Made by a program: the position numbers and the translations under genes | Origin: Gracilimonas sp034520725 | GTDB taxonomy: Bacteria; Bacteroidota; Rhodothermia; Balneolales; Balneolaceae | NCBI GenBank assembly: GCA_034520725.1 | Contig: JAXHNH010000011.1 | Location: 186,001 to 250,000 of the forward strand | DNA length: 64,000 nt | Direction of reading: 5' to 3' | Shown: positions 1-9,283 of the stretch, one piece after another | How positions within the stretch are numbered: position 1 is the stretch's first letter | How the letters are laid out: the number at the start of each line of letters is the position of its first letter | The notes under the pieces: model-generated | Seen by the model: only the letters and a program-made list of their open reading frames with translations | Database searches by the model: none | What the model was told of the DNA's origin: nothing

Positions 1-598
1 AGACATTCACAGTCCGGCGTTTACCGCTCCCGATGATGCAACCTATGATCTGAGCAGTACCGTAAAAAGAATTACCCTGGAACATACTGATACAAATACC
101 GATGTGGTGATTGCCGGTAACTTTGGTATTGAAGAAACGAATATCACATTGGATTATACACAGAACGGCACCTGGTACGATTATTTTGATGCCTCTACAG
201 TAGATGTCACTAATCTTCAGAGAAGCTTAATCTTACGTCCGGGTGAATTCAGAATCTATACCACCAAGGAATTTGTAGCTCCGGATGGGGGACTTGTCGT
301 TTCCAATGAGAATCCCAGCGGTGAAGGTGTTCCTCAGAAATTCCGACTTGGTCAAAACTATCCTAACCCTTTTAATCCAACGACATCATTTACCTATGAT
401 GTGGCTCGGGCATCAGATGTTAAACTTGAGGTATTTGATATGCTTGGAAGAAAGGTTACAGAGCTGGTTAATGAACGAAAAGCTGCGGGTACTTATACTA
501 TTTCATTTGATGCCAGTGCATTAAGCAGTGGCATGTATATCTACCGATTACAGGCAGCAGATGCAGTCCTTACCAAGAAAATGACGCTGATCAAATAA
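1..598 (+). CDS. Secreted alpha-amylase-like protein, C-terminal part with T9SS sorting domain (5' partial)
   Basis: The frame is open from base 2, so the gene enters from beyond the left edge; only the last 198 or so codons are present. The first hundred residues (IAGNFG, then a beta-rich stretch ending LRPGEFRIYTT) resemble the all-beta C-terminal domain of GH13 alpha-amylases. The last 80 or so residues are a type IX secretion (Por) sorting domain: GQNYPNPFNPTTSF, then DMLGRKV, and near the end SGMYIYRLQA. Such proteins cross the outer membrane and are anchored or released. The stop lies 12 bases before the next GH13 gene, so it is probably the first visible gene of the alpha-glucan operon. 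The catalytic domain is not visible; the amylase assignment rests on the C domain and context. Confidence 0.75.
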   Translation, partial: DIHSPAFTAPDDATYDLSSTVKRITLEHTDTNTDVVIAGNFGIEETNITLDYTQNGTWYDYFDASTVDVTNLQRSLILRPGEFRIYTTKEFVAPDGGLVVSNENPSGEGVPQKFRLGQNYPNPFNPTTSFTYDVARASDVKLEVFDMLGRKVTELVNERKAAGTYTISFDASALSSGMYIYRLQAADAVLTKKMTLIK

Positions 599-610
599 CC
601 AGGATATAAA

Positions 611-2983
611 ATGACATCAGGATTTAAAAGACTATCACATATACTCTTAGTCACGCTAGTTCTTGCGGGTTGCACGTCACCAATTGATGTTCCCCGCGAA
701 TCAGAGATCATTGGATTGGCTTCTCCGATCACGCTGCAGCAGGATACTACTGAAATTGTTACCGCCGATTATTTTAAATCTCACTCACTCATCGATTCAA
801 TTCAGGCTCCAACCGGTGTGGAGGCGAAAATAAGCAATAACAATTCTGTTATCTCACTGATCGGTTCAATCGAAAAACCCCTGGACGTACTTACGATTTG
901 GGCCGATGGATATACCTACGACCTGCTTCTAAAGTCATCGAGTAAGAAATCGATTACTATCACTTTTGATCCCGCCGGAGATAATGTGTCGTCTGTCAAG
1001 CTTAAAGGAGAAATGAATAACTGGAATCCCAACGCAGCCATCCTTGAAAAAAATGTTGATGTTTGGGAGACAAGCATGATCGTCAATGAAGGTGTTTATC
1101 AGTATGTATTTGTTGTGGATGGGGAAGAAATGCCTGATCCTGATAATCCTAACACGGTTTCAAACGGAATGGGTGGAACGAACTCGGTTCTGACAGTAGG
1201 CAATCCTGATACTGAAAAGCTGTACCTGGATACCTATGATCATTCGGGACCTTCTGTCTATTTAAAAAGTGAAGCCGCTGAAAACACGATCGTATTCTGG
1301 GAGAATCATCAGCTTGATACCAAGTTTCAGGATGGTATTATAAGTTTTGAGATCCCGTCAAATGCAAGGATCATGGACCGTTCACATATCAGAGCCTGGA
1401 CCTTTGATAAGGGTGGAAGAGTATCAAATGATGTTCTTATTCCGCTTAGCAGTGGGTGGGTGGTTGAGTCAACAAATGACCTTACACGAAAGGACAATCA
1501 CAACTGGAACATGTACTTTGTTTTGATCGATAGGTTTAAAGATGGTAATCCATCCAACACCAAGAAAGTAGATGATCCTGATATTCACCCTAAAGCAAAC
1601 TATTACGGTGGGGATTTTGCCGGGATCACTCAAAAGATCGAAGATGGTTATTTTGAAAGCATTGGGGTAAATACACTTTGGTTATCACCGATCACCCTGA
1701 ATCCTGAAGGAGCATATGGACTATGGGATCGAGGGGGAGTCACTACAAAATTTTCAGGCTACCATGGATACTGGCCAATATCTTCTTCAAAATTGGATTA
1801 CCGGTTTGGTACCGAAGATGAATTCAGAAAACTACTTGACGTGGCTCATCAAAATGGCATGAGTGTGATACTCGATTACGTTGCAAATCACGTGCATGAA
1901 GAACATCCTGTGTATCAGAAAAATCCGGATTGGGCTACCAATTTATATCTGCCTGATGGTACTCTGAATACCGAGAAATGGGATGAGTATCGCCTTACTA
2001 CCTGGTTCGATACCTTTATGCCGACCCTTGATTTTTCTAAAAAGGAAGTGGTTGAGACCATGACAGATTCTGCGTTATTCTGGGTAAAAGAATTTGATCT
2101 GGATGGATTCCGCCACGATGCCACTAAACACATTCAACTGGATTTCTGGCGCACTTTAACGCGCAAGATCAAGGATTCTGTGACCATCCCAACAGGTAAA
2201 CAGATATTTCAGATCGGAGAAACCTATGGCAGTCGTGAGCTGGTTGCCAGTTATATCAACTCCGGTATGTTAGACAGTCAGTTTGATTTCAATATATATG
2301 ATACCGGGTTAAACACATTCGGGCAGGGGAATACTTTTGAGAATCTCAAAACCCAACTGCAGGAAAGTTTCAACTACTTCGGCTATCATAATTTAATGGG
2401 ATACATCTCAGGGAATCACGATAAGACCCGTTTTATTACACTTACAAGTGGGGAGGTCAGCTGGGATGAAGACGGAAAATTAGCAGGCTGGACCCGTGAA
2501 ATTGAAGATCCACAGGCCTTTGCCTACGATCGGCTCAGTATGTTCCATGCCTTTAATCAAACCATTCCGGGAATTCCTGTTACCTATCAGGGTGATGAAT
2601 ACGGCCAGCCGGGAGCTAACGATCCCGATAACCGTAGATGGATCGAGTTTGATGAAAGCGAGCTTACCGAACCTGAGAAAAGGAATCGAAACATTTTTAC
2701 GAAGATCACAGGTCTCAGAAACAGCGAAATGGCATTGACCTATGGAGATTTTAAATTCCATGCCACTGAAGATAATACCATGGCTTATTCAAGAGCTTAT
2801 TTTGGAGATCAGGTGATTGTTGTATTTAACAAAGCTGACTCTGATCAGGATATAGAGATCGAACTGCGCAAAGAATTTGACTATACGAACCTAATGGCAC
2901 AATTCGGGCATGATTTCAGTATTGAGAATGGGAATCTGATCGTGACCTTACCATCTAACAAATTTGAAATACTAACACTCTAA
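611..2983 (+). CDS. GH13 alpha-amylase family lipoprotein with N-terminal glycogen-binding-like domain
   Basis: A 790-residue lipoprotein: hydrophobic segment 9-20 and lipobox LAGC with Cys21. Residues about 115-195 form an immunoglobulin-like CBM48/E-set domain (LKGEMNNWNP, YQYVFVVDG). A GH13 barrel follows with all conserved regions: DYVANH (I), DGFRHDATKH with nucleophile Asp503 (II), IGETYG with acid/base Glu537 (III) and SGNHDK with Asp604 (IV). A short beta domain ends the protein. The layout resembles neopullulanase/cyclomaltodextrinase-type enzymes, which cut alpha-1,4 (and some alpha-1,6) bonds in maltodextrins or cyclodextrins; the exact specificity cannot be read. The lipid anchor places it in the periplasm or at the cell surface. 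It sits 12 bases after the T9SS amylase and 9 bases before the next GH13 gene, in one operon. Confidence 0.9.
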   Translation: MTSGFKRLSHILLVTLVLAGCTSPIDVPRESEIIGLASPITLQQDTTEIVTADYFKSHSLIDSIQAPTGVEAKISNNNSVISLIGSIEKPLDVLTIWADGYTYDLLLKSSSKKSITITFDPAGDNVSSVKLKGEMNNWNPNAAILEKNVDVWETSMIVNEGVYQYVFVVDGEEMPDPDNPNTVSNGMGGTNSVLTVGNPDTEKLYLDTYDHSGPSVYLKSEAAENTIVFWENHQLDTKFQDGIISFEIPSNARIMDRSHIRAWTFDKGGRVSNDVLIPLSSGWVVESTNDLTRKDNHNWNMYFVLIDRFKDGNPSNTKKVDDPDIHPKANYYGGDFAGITQKIEDGYFESIGVNTLWLSPITLNPEGAYGLWDRGGVTTKFSGYHGYWPISSSKLDYRFGTEDEFRKLLDVAHQNGMSVILDYVANHVHEEHPVYQKNPDWATNLYLPDGTLNTEKWDEYRLTTWFDTFMPTLDFSKKEVVETMTDSALFWVKEFDLDGFRHDATKHIQLDFWRTLTRKIKDSVTIPTGKQIFQIGETYGSRELVASYINSGMLDSQFDFNIYDTGLNTFGQGNTFENLKTQLQESFNYFGYHNLMGYISGNHDKTRFITLTSGEVSWDEDGKLAGWTREIEDPQAFAYDRLSMFHAFNQTIPGIPVTYQGDEYGQPGANDPDNRRWIEFDESELTEPEKRNRNIFTKITGLRNSEMALTYGDFKFHATEDNTMAYSRAYFGDQVIVVFNKADSDQDIEIELRKEFDYTNLMAQFGHDFSIENGNLIVTLPSNKFEILTL

Positions 2984-2992
2984 AACGCACCC

Positions 2993-4370
2993 ATGTTAAA
3001 ATTACCGAAACATCTTCTTACCCTGTTAACCGGGACACTTCTCGTATTTGCTTCTTGTGCCGCACCTGAGGTTGATACCGATAACGCAAGTATTGACCCC
3101 GTCACGGCTCACCCTGAATGGAGTAAGGATGCAAGTATCTATGAAGTGAACATTCGTCAATATTCTGAGGAAGGAACATTTAACGCTTTCCGTGAAGATC
3201 TTCCCAGGCTGGAAGCTATGGGTGTAGATATACTATGGCTCATGCCGATCCATCCGATCGGAGATGAGAACCGAAAGGGGTCGTTGGGAAGCTATTATTC
3301 TGTTCAGGATTATAAAGCTGTTAACCCAAACTTTGGTACCGAAGAAGATTTTAAAGCCCTTGTAAATGAAGCTCACGAATTGGGCATGAAAGTGATCATT
3401 GACTGGGTTGCCAATCACACCGCGTGGGATAGTCCATGGACGGAAAACAAGGAATGGTATGAACTGGATGAGGAGGGCAATTTCATGCCTCCAAGAGGTA
3501 CAGACTGGACTGACGTTATTCAACTTGATTTTGAGAATGAAGAAATGAGAGCTGCCATGACCGATGCCATGGAATACTGGGTTCGCGATTTCGACATCGA
3601 TGGCTATCGCTGTGATGTGGCTGGAATGGTTCCCCTTGATTTCTGGAAGAACGTCAGAACCAAACTGGACGATATTAAACCGGTATTTATGCTGGCAGAG
3701 GATGAAGGCCCTGAAATGCACGAAGCATTCGATATGACCTATGCCTGGACTTATGCACCATCGATTCGCGAAATTGCGAGCCGGTAATCGATGATTTTGG
3801 ATGCACTTGGACAGCCTCCTGGAAGTAGAAGAAGCCAAATTCCCTGAAAGTGCTTACCGTATGTATTTTACAACCAATCACGATGAAAACTCATGGACCG
3901 GAACAGATCCGGGAATGTATGGTGACAATTTTGAAAATTTTGCAGTCTTATCGGCTACTATTGATGGAATGCCTTTGATCTATAATGGACAGGAATCAAA
4001 CCTTGATAAGCAGCTCGAGTTCTTTGAAAAAGACGAGATCGAGTGGAAGGAATATGATTATCAGCCGTTTTATACTATGCTTCTTGAGCTTAAGGAAGAT
4101 AACGAAGCTCTCTGGAATGGACAGTACGGCGGTGATCTGAATGTTTATGAGTCACCTGAACAAACATATGCTTACAAAAGAGTTAAAGGTGATGACTGGG
4201 TCTTTGTATATTTGAACAACAGTACAGAGTCAATAAATGTACCCTTAGAAGATTATGAAATTCCTACGGATGAAGCTACTTATGTGATCTATTCCGAGCA
4301 ATTGCCTCCGACTGAAAACAACTACTTTGAGGTTGCGGCTAACTCCTGGCTTTTGATCGCTAATGAATAA
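2993..4370 (+). CDS. GH13 alpha-amylase lipoprotein, frameshifted
   Basis: Two open frames encode one protein of about 455 residues: 2993-3787 (frame 2) and 3801-4370 (frame 0). The first has a lipobox (LVFASC, Cys22), DWVANHT (region I), DGYRCDVAG with nucleophile Asp208 (II) and MLAEDEG with acid/base Glu236 (III). The second resumes at EEAKFPESAYRMYF and holds region IV (TTNHDENSW) and the C domain. Between about 3738 and 3805 all three frames contain family-like pieces: LMHH in frame 0, REIAS in frame 2, VIDDF in frame 1, then LDSLLEVEEAKF in frame 0. More than one indel is therefore likely. The catalytic residues are intact, so this is either a recent inactivation or local sequence error. 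It lies in the alpha-glucan operon. Confidence 0.8.
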
Positions 4371-4386
4371 TATTGCTTGTTCACGG

Positions 4387-4476
4387 TCTGACGGCTCAAA
4401 GTCCGTCTGATCGTTTTGATCAGGCCCAGTTACTTGATAAGACCAATCCATCAGACGGGCTATCCGTCAGATGGAT
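4387..4476. repeat. Nested inverted repeat between amylase and transporter genes
   Basis: Four 8-base arms alternate in the 169-base gap. TCTGACGG (4387-4394) is the exact reverse complement of CCGTCAGA (4464-4471). Inside it, CCGTCTGA (4403-4410) is the exact reverse complement of TCAGACGG (4451-4458). Neighbouring arms also pair with one mismatch each, the second pair forming a tight hairpin (about 4446-4476) with loop GCTAT. The element could be an mRNA stabiliser or attenuator between GH13 and transporter genes, or an intergenic palindromic repeat; similar text occurs near 12502 and 60876. Confidence 0.6.
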
Positions 4477-4539
4477 CTCTAAATTGTTCTTTTAATAGGA
4501 TTTCACTTATACCAACCACCAATTTAATTTCATCCTCTT

Positions 4540-6078
4540 ATGTCAGACCAACTTTTAAATAAACGACCACGGCTCAGTTTCTGGGAAATCTGGAATATGA
4601 GTTTTGGGTTCCTCGGAATTCAGTTTGGTTTTGCCCTTCAAAATGCTAATGTGAGCCGGATTTTTGAGACACTGGGTGCTAATGTTGATGATATTCCGAT
4701 TCTGTGGATCGCTGCTCCGTTAACGGGGTTGGTGGTTCAGCCGATCATCGGGTATTTTAGTGATAGAACCTGGACCCGCCTGGGAAGAAGGAGGCCTTAT
4801 TTCTTATTTGGTGCTATTGCAGCATCCGCAGCATTGATCATTATGCCAAACTCACCGGTACTCTGGGTTGCGGCAGGTATGCTTTGGATCATGGATGCAT
4901 CCATAAATATTTCGATGGAACCATTCCGTGCGTTTGTGGGAGATATGCTTCCATCCGAACAGCGCACCAAGGGTTTCGCTATGCAGAGCTTTTTTATTGG
5001 AACCGGAGCCGTGGTTGCCTCAGCTTTGCCTTGGGTGCTTACTAACTGGTTTGGTGTTGCAAATACAGCTCCGGAAGGGGTCATTCCACCATCGGTAAAA
5101 TGGTCGTTCTATCTCGGTGCTATTGCTTTTATTGGAGCCGTAGTCTGGACCGTTTATAAAACGAAGGAATATTCCCCCGAACAGCTGAAGGCCTTTGAAG
5201 ATGCTGAAAAGGAAGAGATTGAAGATAAAAATGCTCTTCGTGAAGTTCCCATTGAAGCAGGCGATGGTCAAAAGAAAGTTGTTCTGGGTATCGTGTTTGC
5301 GATATTTGGAGCCGTTACAACTTGGCTGACCTATAAATACAGTTTGGATAAGGAAGTATTTGTTGCGACCGGTGGGTTAACGGTAGTTGGTTTGGTGATG
5401 ATGGTTGCAGGCATGCTGCAAAAATCCGGTAAAACAGAACAGGGACTGGTAGTTGTTATGCACGATTTCATCCACATGCCTAAAACCATGAAGCAGCTTG
5501 CATTGGTTCAGTTCTTCTCATGGTTTGCACTGTTTGCCCTATGGATCTACACAACAGCCGCAGTTACTTCCCATATCTATGGAACAAGTGATACAACCTC
5601 AACACTTTACAACGAAGGAGCTGACTGGGTTGGTTTGATGTTTGGTGTCTATAATGGAGTAGCAGCCCTTGTAGCATTTGGACTGGCTCCTATGGCCAAA
5701 ATGTTAAGTCGTAAATGGGTGCATGCCATTTCACTCATGTTGGGTGGAGTGGGATTAATTATGATCTATTATATTTCAGATCCAATGATGATGATCGTTT
5801 CCATGGTTGGGGTAGGTGTTGCATGGGCTTCAATTCTAGCCATGCCATATGCCATACTTGCCGGATCTATTCCGGCCCAAAAAATGGGCCTCTATATGGG
5901 GATCTTTAACTTCTTTATAGTACTCCCACAGCTCATAGCTGCTACGGTTTTGGGTTATGTTACCCGAACATACTTCGGTGGTGAAGCCGTTTATGCTTTG
6001 GTTCTCGGAGGAATAGTACTATTTATTGCTGCAGCAACCATGTATTTCGTGGATGACGTGGATGAGGTTGAAGGGTAA
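4540..6078 (+). CDS. SLC45-type MFS sugar transporter (probable maltose/maltodextrin importer)
   Basis: A 512-residue integral membrane protein with about 12 predicted helices. After helix 2 comes the MFS loop signature (GYFSDRTWTRLGRRRPY), in the form typical of glycoside-pentoside-hexuronide/SLC45 carriers. The N-terminus (SFWEIWNMSFGFLGIQFG) is characteristic of the SLC45-like group found beside bacterial amylase genes, known for alpha-glucoside:proton symport. A hydrophilic central loop (about residues 205-245) is rich in Glu and Lys. It follows two amylase genes, and its stop codon lies 11 bases before the next GH13 gene. Its likely job is to carry maltose or short maltodextrins across the inner membrane; the substrate is inferred from context. 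Confidence 0.85.
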   Translation: MSDQLLNKRPRLSFWEIWNMSFGFLGIQFGFALQNANVSRIFETLGANVDDIPILWIAAPLTGLVVQPIIGYFSDRTWTRLGRRRPYFLFGAIAASAALIIMPNSPVLWVAAGMLWIMDASINISMEPFRAFVGDMLPSEQRTKGFAMQSFFIGTGAVVASALPWVLTNWFGVANTAPEGVIPPSVKWSFYLGAIAFIGAVVWTVYKTKEYSPEQLKAFEDAEKEEIEDKNALREVPIEAGDGQKKVVLGIVFAIFGAVTTWLTYKYSLDKEVFVATGGLTVVGLVMMVAGMLQKSGKTEQGLVVVMHDFIHMPKTMKQLALVQFFSWFALFALWIYTTAAVTSHIYGTSDTTSTLYNEGADWVGLMFGVYNGVAALVAFGLAPMAKMLSRKWVHAISLMLGGVGLIMIYYISDPMMMIVSMVGVGVAWASILAMPYAILAGSIPAQKMGLYMGIFNFFIVLPQLIAATVLGYVTRTYFGGEAVYALVLGGIVLFIAAATMYFVDDVDEVEG

Positions 6079-6088
6079 AACAAATTCC

Positions 6089-7878
6089 ATGATAAGAATC
6101 GGCTCTATTTTACTCTGGTTTGTCCTGTTGATAATAATACAGGCTTGCTCAGGTTCCGAAACTGAAAGAGAGCCAAGAGGATCATATGATGCCCCGGAAT
6201 GGGCAGAAGGCATTGTTTGGTATCAAATATTTCCGGAGCGTTTTCGGGATGGAGACACTGACAATCAACCTGATCGGGCGAGAGCCAGGGGACCGGAAGG
6301 CTGGAAGATCACTGAGTGGACACAGGATTGGTACAAGCGAGATCAATGGGAGAGTAACCACACTGATGACTTCTATGCTATTGTAAGAGAAAGAAGATAT
6401 GGGGGAGACCTTCAGGGTGTGATCGACAAGCTCGATTATCTAAAAGAACTGGGTGTCGGTGTCATTTACTTCAATCCGGTTTTTGATGCCCAATCTATGC
6501 ACAAGTACGATGCCTCATATTACCACCATATCGACCGGAATTTTGGTCCTGATCCGGAGGGAGATGTGGCTGAATTTAAAGCAGAAGATCCCGGTGATCC
6601 CTCAACCTGGAATTGGACCTCAGCCGATTCACTGTTTCTTCAGCTGATCAAAGAAGCTCATGAACAAGATCTTAAAATAGTTATAGATGGTGTCTGGAAT
6701 CACACCGGAACCGAATTCTGGGCTTTTCAGGATCTGGTAGAGAATCAGGAGGAATCAGATTATAAAGATTGGTACGTCGTCAATTCATTTGATGATCCGA
6801 CCACGCCTGACATCAATGAATTTGACTACGAAGGCTGGTGGGGTTTTAAGGGTCTTCCTGTTTTTCAGGAGCGAAATGAAACGCTCGTTGCACCGATCCG
6901 GAATCATATATTTGCCGTTACAAAACGATGGATGGATCCTAATGGAGACGGTGATCCCTCTGATGGCGTGGATGGATGGAGACTGGATGTGGCAGAAGAA
7001 GTGGGAGTTGAATTCTGGAAGGAATGGCATGAGTTGGTAAGGAACTTGAATCCTGAAGCTATTACCGTTGCTGAGATCTGGACTGAGAATGCTAAAGAAT
7101 ATATTTCTGGTGATCTGTTTACTACTGTGATGAATTACCGTTTCGCTTATGCTGCAAAAGACTTCCTGATCGACGATAAGATAGGTACAGAGGAATTTGT
7201 AAAGCGTCTGAATCAAATAGAGGAGGATTATCCGGAAGGTGCCGGTCATGTACTTCAAAATCTAATGGATAGTCACGATACGGCCCGATTGGCTTCTTTT
7301 ACAGTAAATCAGGGTGTGGAATATGAGGGAGAGAGTCACCCCAGAGATGGATTCAAAATTCGCAAACCCAACGAGAAAGAACGACAGTTACAGAAACTGG
7401 TAGCCCTGTTTCAATTTACCTGGAAGGGAGCACCGATGATCTACTATGGAACCGAAAGCGGCATGTGGGGAGCTGATGACCCCGATGACCGCAAACCAAT
7501 GGTTTGGGAGGATATGGACTATGAACCGGAAACCCACCATCCATTTGGAGATGATCGGCCTGCAGACGGCACTAATTTTGACCGTGAATTATTCGAGTAT
7601 TATCAGGAGCTCATTATCACTTCGAAATACAACAGATGCCCTGAAGCATGGTGAATGCACATATTCTGCATCATGATTCAGGTAAAAAGATCGTGATCTT
7701 TAAACGAAAATATGAGCAGCAGCAGATCTTTGTGATCCTTAACAGGTCTGAGTCTGAACAAGCGATCGATCTCAGAGAAATTATTGGTGAAAAGAATCTC
7801 CAGGATATGTTAGATGGAACTTCATATGTAACTTCTTCCATCAAAATTAATCCACTTTCAGGCCTCATATTGAAGTAG
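6089..7878 (+). CDS. GH13 alpha-glucosidase/amylase-like lipoprotein, frameshifted near the C-terminus
   Basis: The ATG at 6089 is chosen over an in-frame one at 6026 inside the transporter gene, because it gives a lipoprotein signal peptide (LIIIQAC, Cys20). GH13 regions are complete: DGVWNHT (I), DGWRLDVAE with Asp300 (II), VAEIWTE with Glu329 (III) and MDSHDTA with Asp397 (IV). An insertion after the first strands (WYKRDQWESN) and a long loop before region I recall neopullulanase-like enzymes. The frame-2 ORF stops at 7654, but homologous sequence continues: DALKHGE in frame 0 (about 7633-7655), then HILHHDSGKKIVIFKR in frame 1 to 7878. Extra bases near 7634 and at 7656 explain this. The lost part is only the C-terminal beta domain. 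Last gene of the alpha-glucan operon. Confidence 0.82.
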
Positions 7879-7908
7879 AAACTTCTCTATCTTCAAAACA
7901 AAAAATTT

Positions 7909-8436
7909 ATGCGTCTCAAACAAGAGCAGTTTGTACCATTTATGATCACCGTTGGGGTTATCACGTTGGTGATCATTATCTATTCATCTTTCCATTTTAA
8001 CAACAAGCGACAAGAGCGCTTCAGGGAGAATCTGGTTGAATCGGATTCATTGACCCTGAAATATATGAGAATGATTGGTGAGGCTGATTCAGTGAGGATC
8101 AGTGACCTGAAGGGAAAGAAATCGGTTATGGTATTTTGGGCCAGCTGGTCCGAAAAATCAGAATTGATGCTTGGCGAGATAGAGAAAGCTCAATTTGAGT
8201 CAGATTCGCTACAAGTGATTGCCGCTTTGGTAAAAGATGCAGTAGAATCTCTGCCTGATGAAAAAACGTATTCAACATTCATCTACACAGACGGAACCGA
8301 ACTGTTCAACGACCTTAAAGTGCCCGGTTACCCAAGTTATATCGTGTTTAACGAGAACTCGGAAGTGATCAATTCGCAGGTGGGATACCAGAAGGGTGTC
8401 GGATACGATTCTTTGAAAGTATATTTAAATGACTGA
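7909..8436 (+). CDS. Membrane-anchored thioredoxin-fold (TlpA/ResA-like) protein lacking the CxxC motif
   Basis: A 175-residue protein with one N-terminal membrane helix (about 11-31) and a periplasmic thioredoxin-like domain. The usual TlpA sequence reads WASWCxxC; here the same place reads VFWASWSEKSEL, so both cysteines are replaced by Ser and the fold cannot do dithiol exchange. The cis-proline loop is retained (KVPGYPSYIVF). It may act as a chaperone or binding module, but the function is unknown. Its 3' end overlaps the aminotransferase-class-IV gene by 8 bases, so the two are translated together. Family assignment is by fold-level motifs only. Confidence 0.75.
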   Translation: MRLKQEQFVPFMITVGVITLVIIIYSSFHFNNKRQERFRENLVESDSLTLKYMRMIGEADSVRISDLKGKKSVMVFWASWSEKSELMLGEIEKAQFESDSLQVIAALVKDAVESLPDEKTYSTFIYTDGTELFNDLKVPGYPSYIVFNENSEVINSQVGYQKGVGYDSLKVYLND

Positions 8437-9283
8437 TGGCGGTTACATATCACTAAACGGATCACTATTCAAAAGCGGTGAAGCCACAGTATCTCCTGAA
8501 AATCGAGCAATGATGTATGGGGATGGATGTTTTGAAACCCTGAAATGCTATCAAGGCAGATTTCTGAAGTGGAATGAACATTTTAGCAGGCTACAGCGTG
8601 GCCTTAAATATCTGGAAATGCAATCAACGGTCAGTTCATCCGTGTTAAAAAATGAAGTCAGGGAAGTTCTTGATGCAAATAACCTGATGGCGGAAGAGGC
8701 CATGGTTCGTATTCAATTTTGGAGAGAAGGTGGTCGGGGTTATAAGATCTCATCCCAAAAAACAGCCCGAATGATACAGGTCAGCTCGTACGATCGGCCA
8801 AAAGAACCGTTAGATCTCATTACTGCAAAAACGCGCTGTATTCCCTCAGAAGCCCTTGAAAGAAAACATAAGCTAAGCAATGGCCTGAACTACATTAAAG
8901 CGGCTCAGGAGGCTGAGAGGCAGCAGAAAGACGATGCGCTTATGCTGACTGTTGATGGATTTGTAAGTGAAACTACTATTGCCAATTTGTTTTGGATGAA
9001 AGATGGAATTATCTATACACCTTCAGAGGAGTGTGATCTTCTTCCCGGCATTACAAGAAACCTCATACTCAGCTTCTTAGAAGAATCTGGATCTAATTTT
9101 GAGATCGGAAAGTTTGAACCGCGGTCATTTTACGACGCTGACTCTGCTTTCTGTACCAATTCACTTATTGAGATCTTAGAGGTTAAAAGTATTGATAACC
9201 ATCAGTTCGATAGCGAACACGATTTTGTTATGCAGATAAAAGATTCATTTCTGAAGTTCAGGGAAAAGGCCCTCAAAAAATGA
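8429..9283 (+). CDS. pabC: Class IV aminotransferase, probable aminodeoxychorismate lyase (PabC-like)
   Basis: A 284-residue fold-type IV PLP enzyme. Visible are the N-terminal MMYGDGCFETL, the region KHKLSNGLNYIKAAQEA that supplies the PLP lysine, and the cofactor-binding VSETTIANLFW followed by LLPGITR. PabC releases 4-aminobenzoate from aminodeoxychorismate for folate synthesis; D-amino acid and branched-chain aminotransferases share the fold. The choice of PabC rests on the neighbour: the stop codon overlaps the start of folC (ATGA at 9280), an arrangement that fits folate biosynthesis. The upstream thioredoxin-fold gene overlaps by 8 bases. Confidence 0.75.
   Translation: MTDGGYISLNGSLFKSGEATVSPENRAMMYGDGCFETLKCYQGRFLKWNEHFSRLQRGLKYLEMQSTVSSSVLKNEVREVLDANNLMAEEAMVRIQFWREGGRGYKISSQKTARMIQVSSYDRPKEPLDLITAKTRCIPSEALERKHKLSNGLNYIKAAQEAERQQKDDALMLTVDGFVSETTIANLFWMKDGIIYTPSEECDLLPGITRNLILSFLEESGSNFEIGKFEPRSFYDADSAFCTNSLIEILEVKSIDNHQFDSEHDFVMQIKDSFLKFREKALKK

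Noticed and set aside
3233..3838. 201-codon minus-strand frame across the second amylase
   Set aside because: The plus strand encodes catalytic GH13 motifs over the same bases.
6026..6088. Upstream start for the third GH13 lipoprotein
   Set aside because: It lies inside the transporter gene and would bury the lipoprotein signal peptide.
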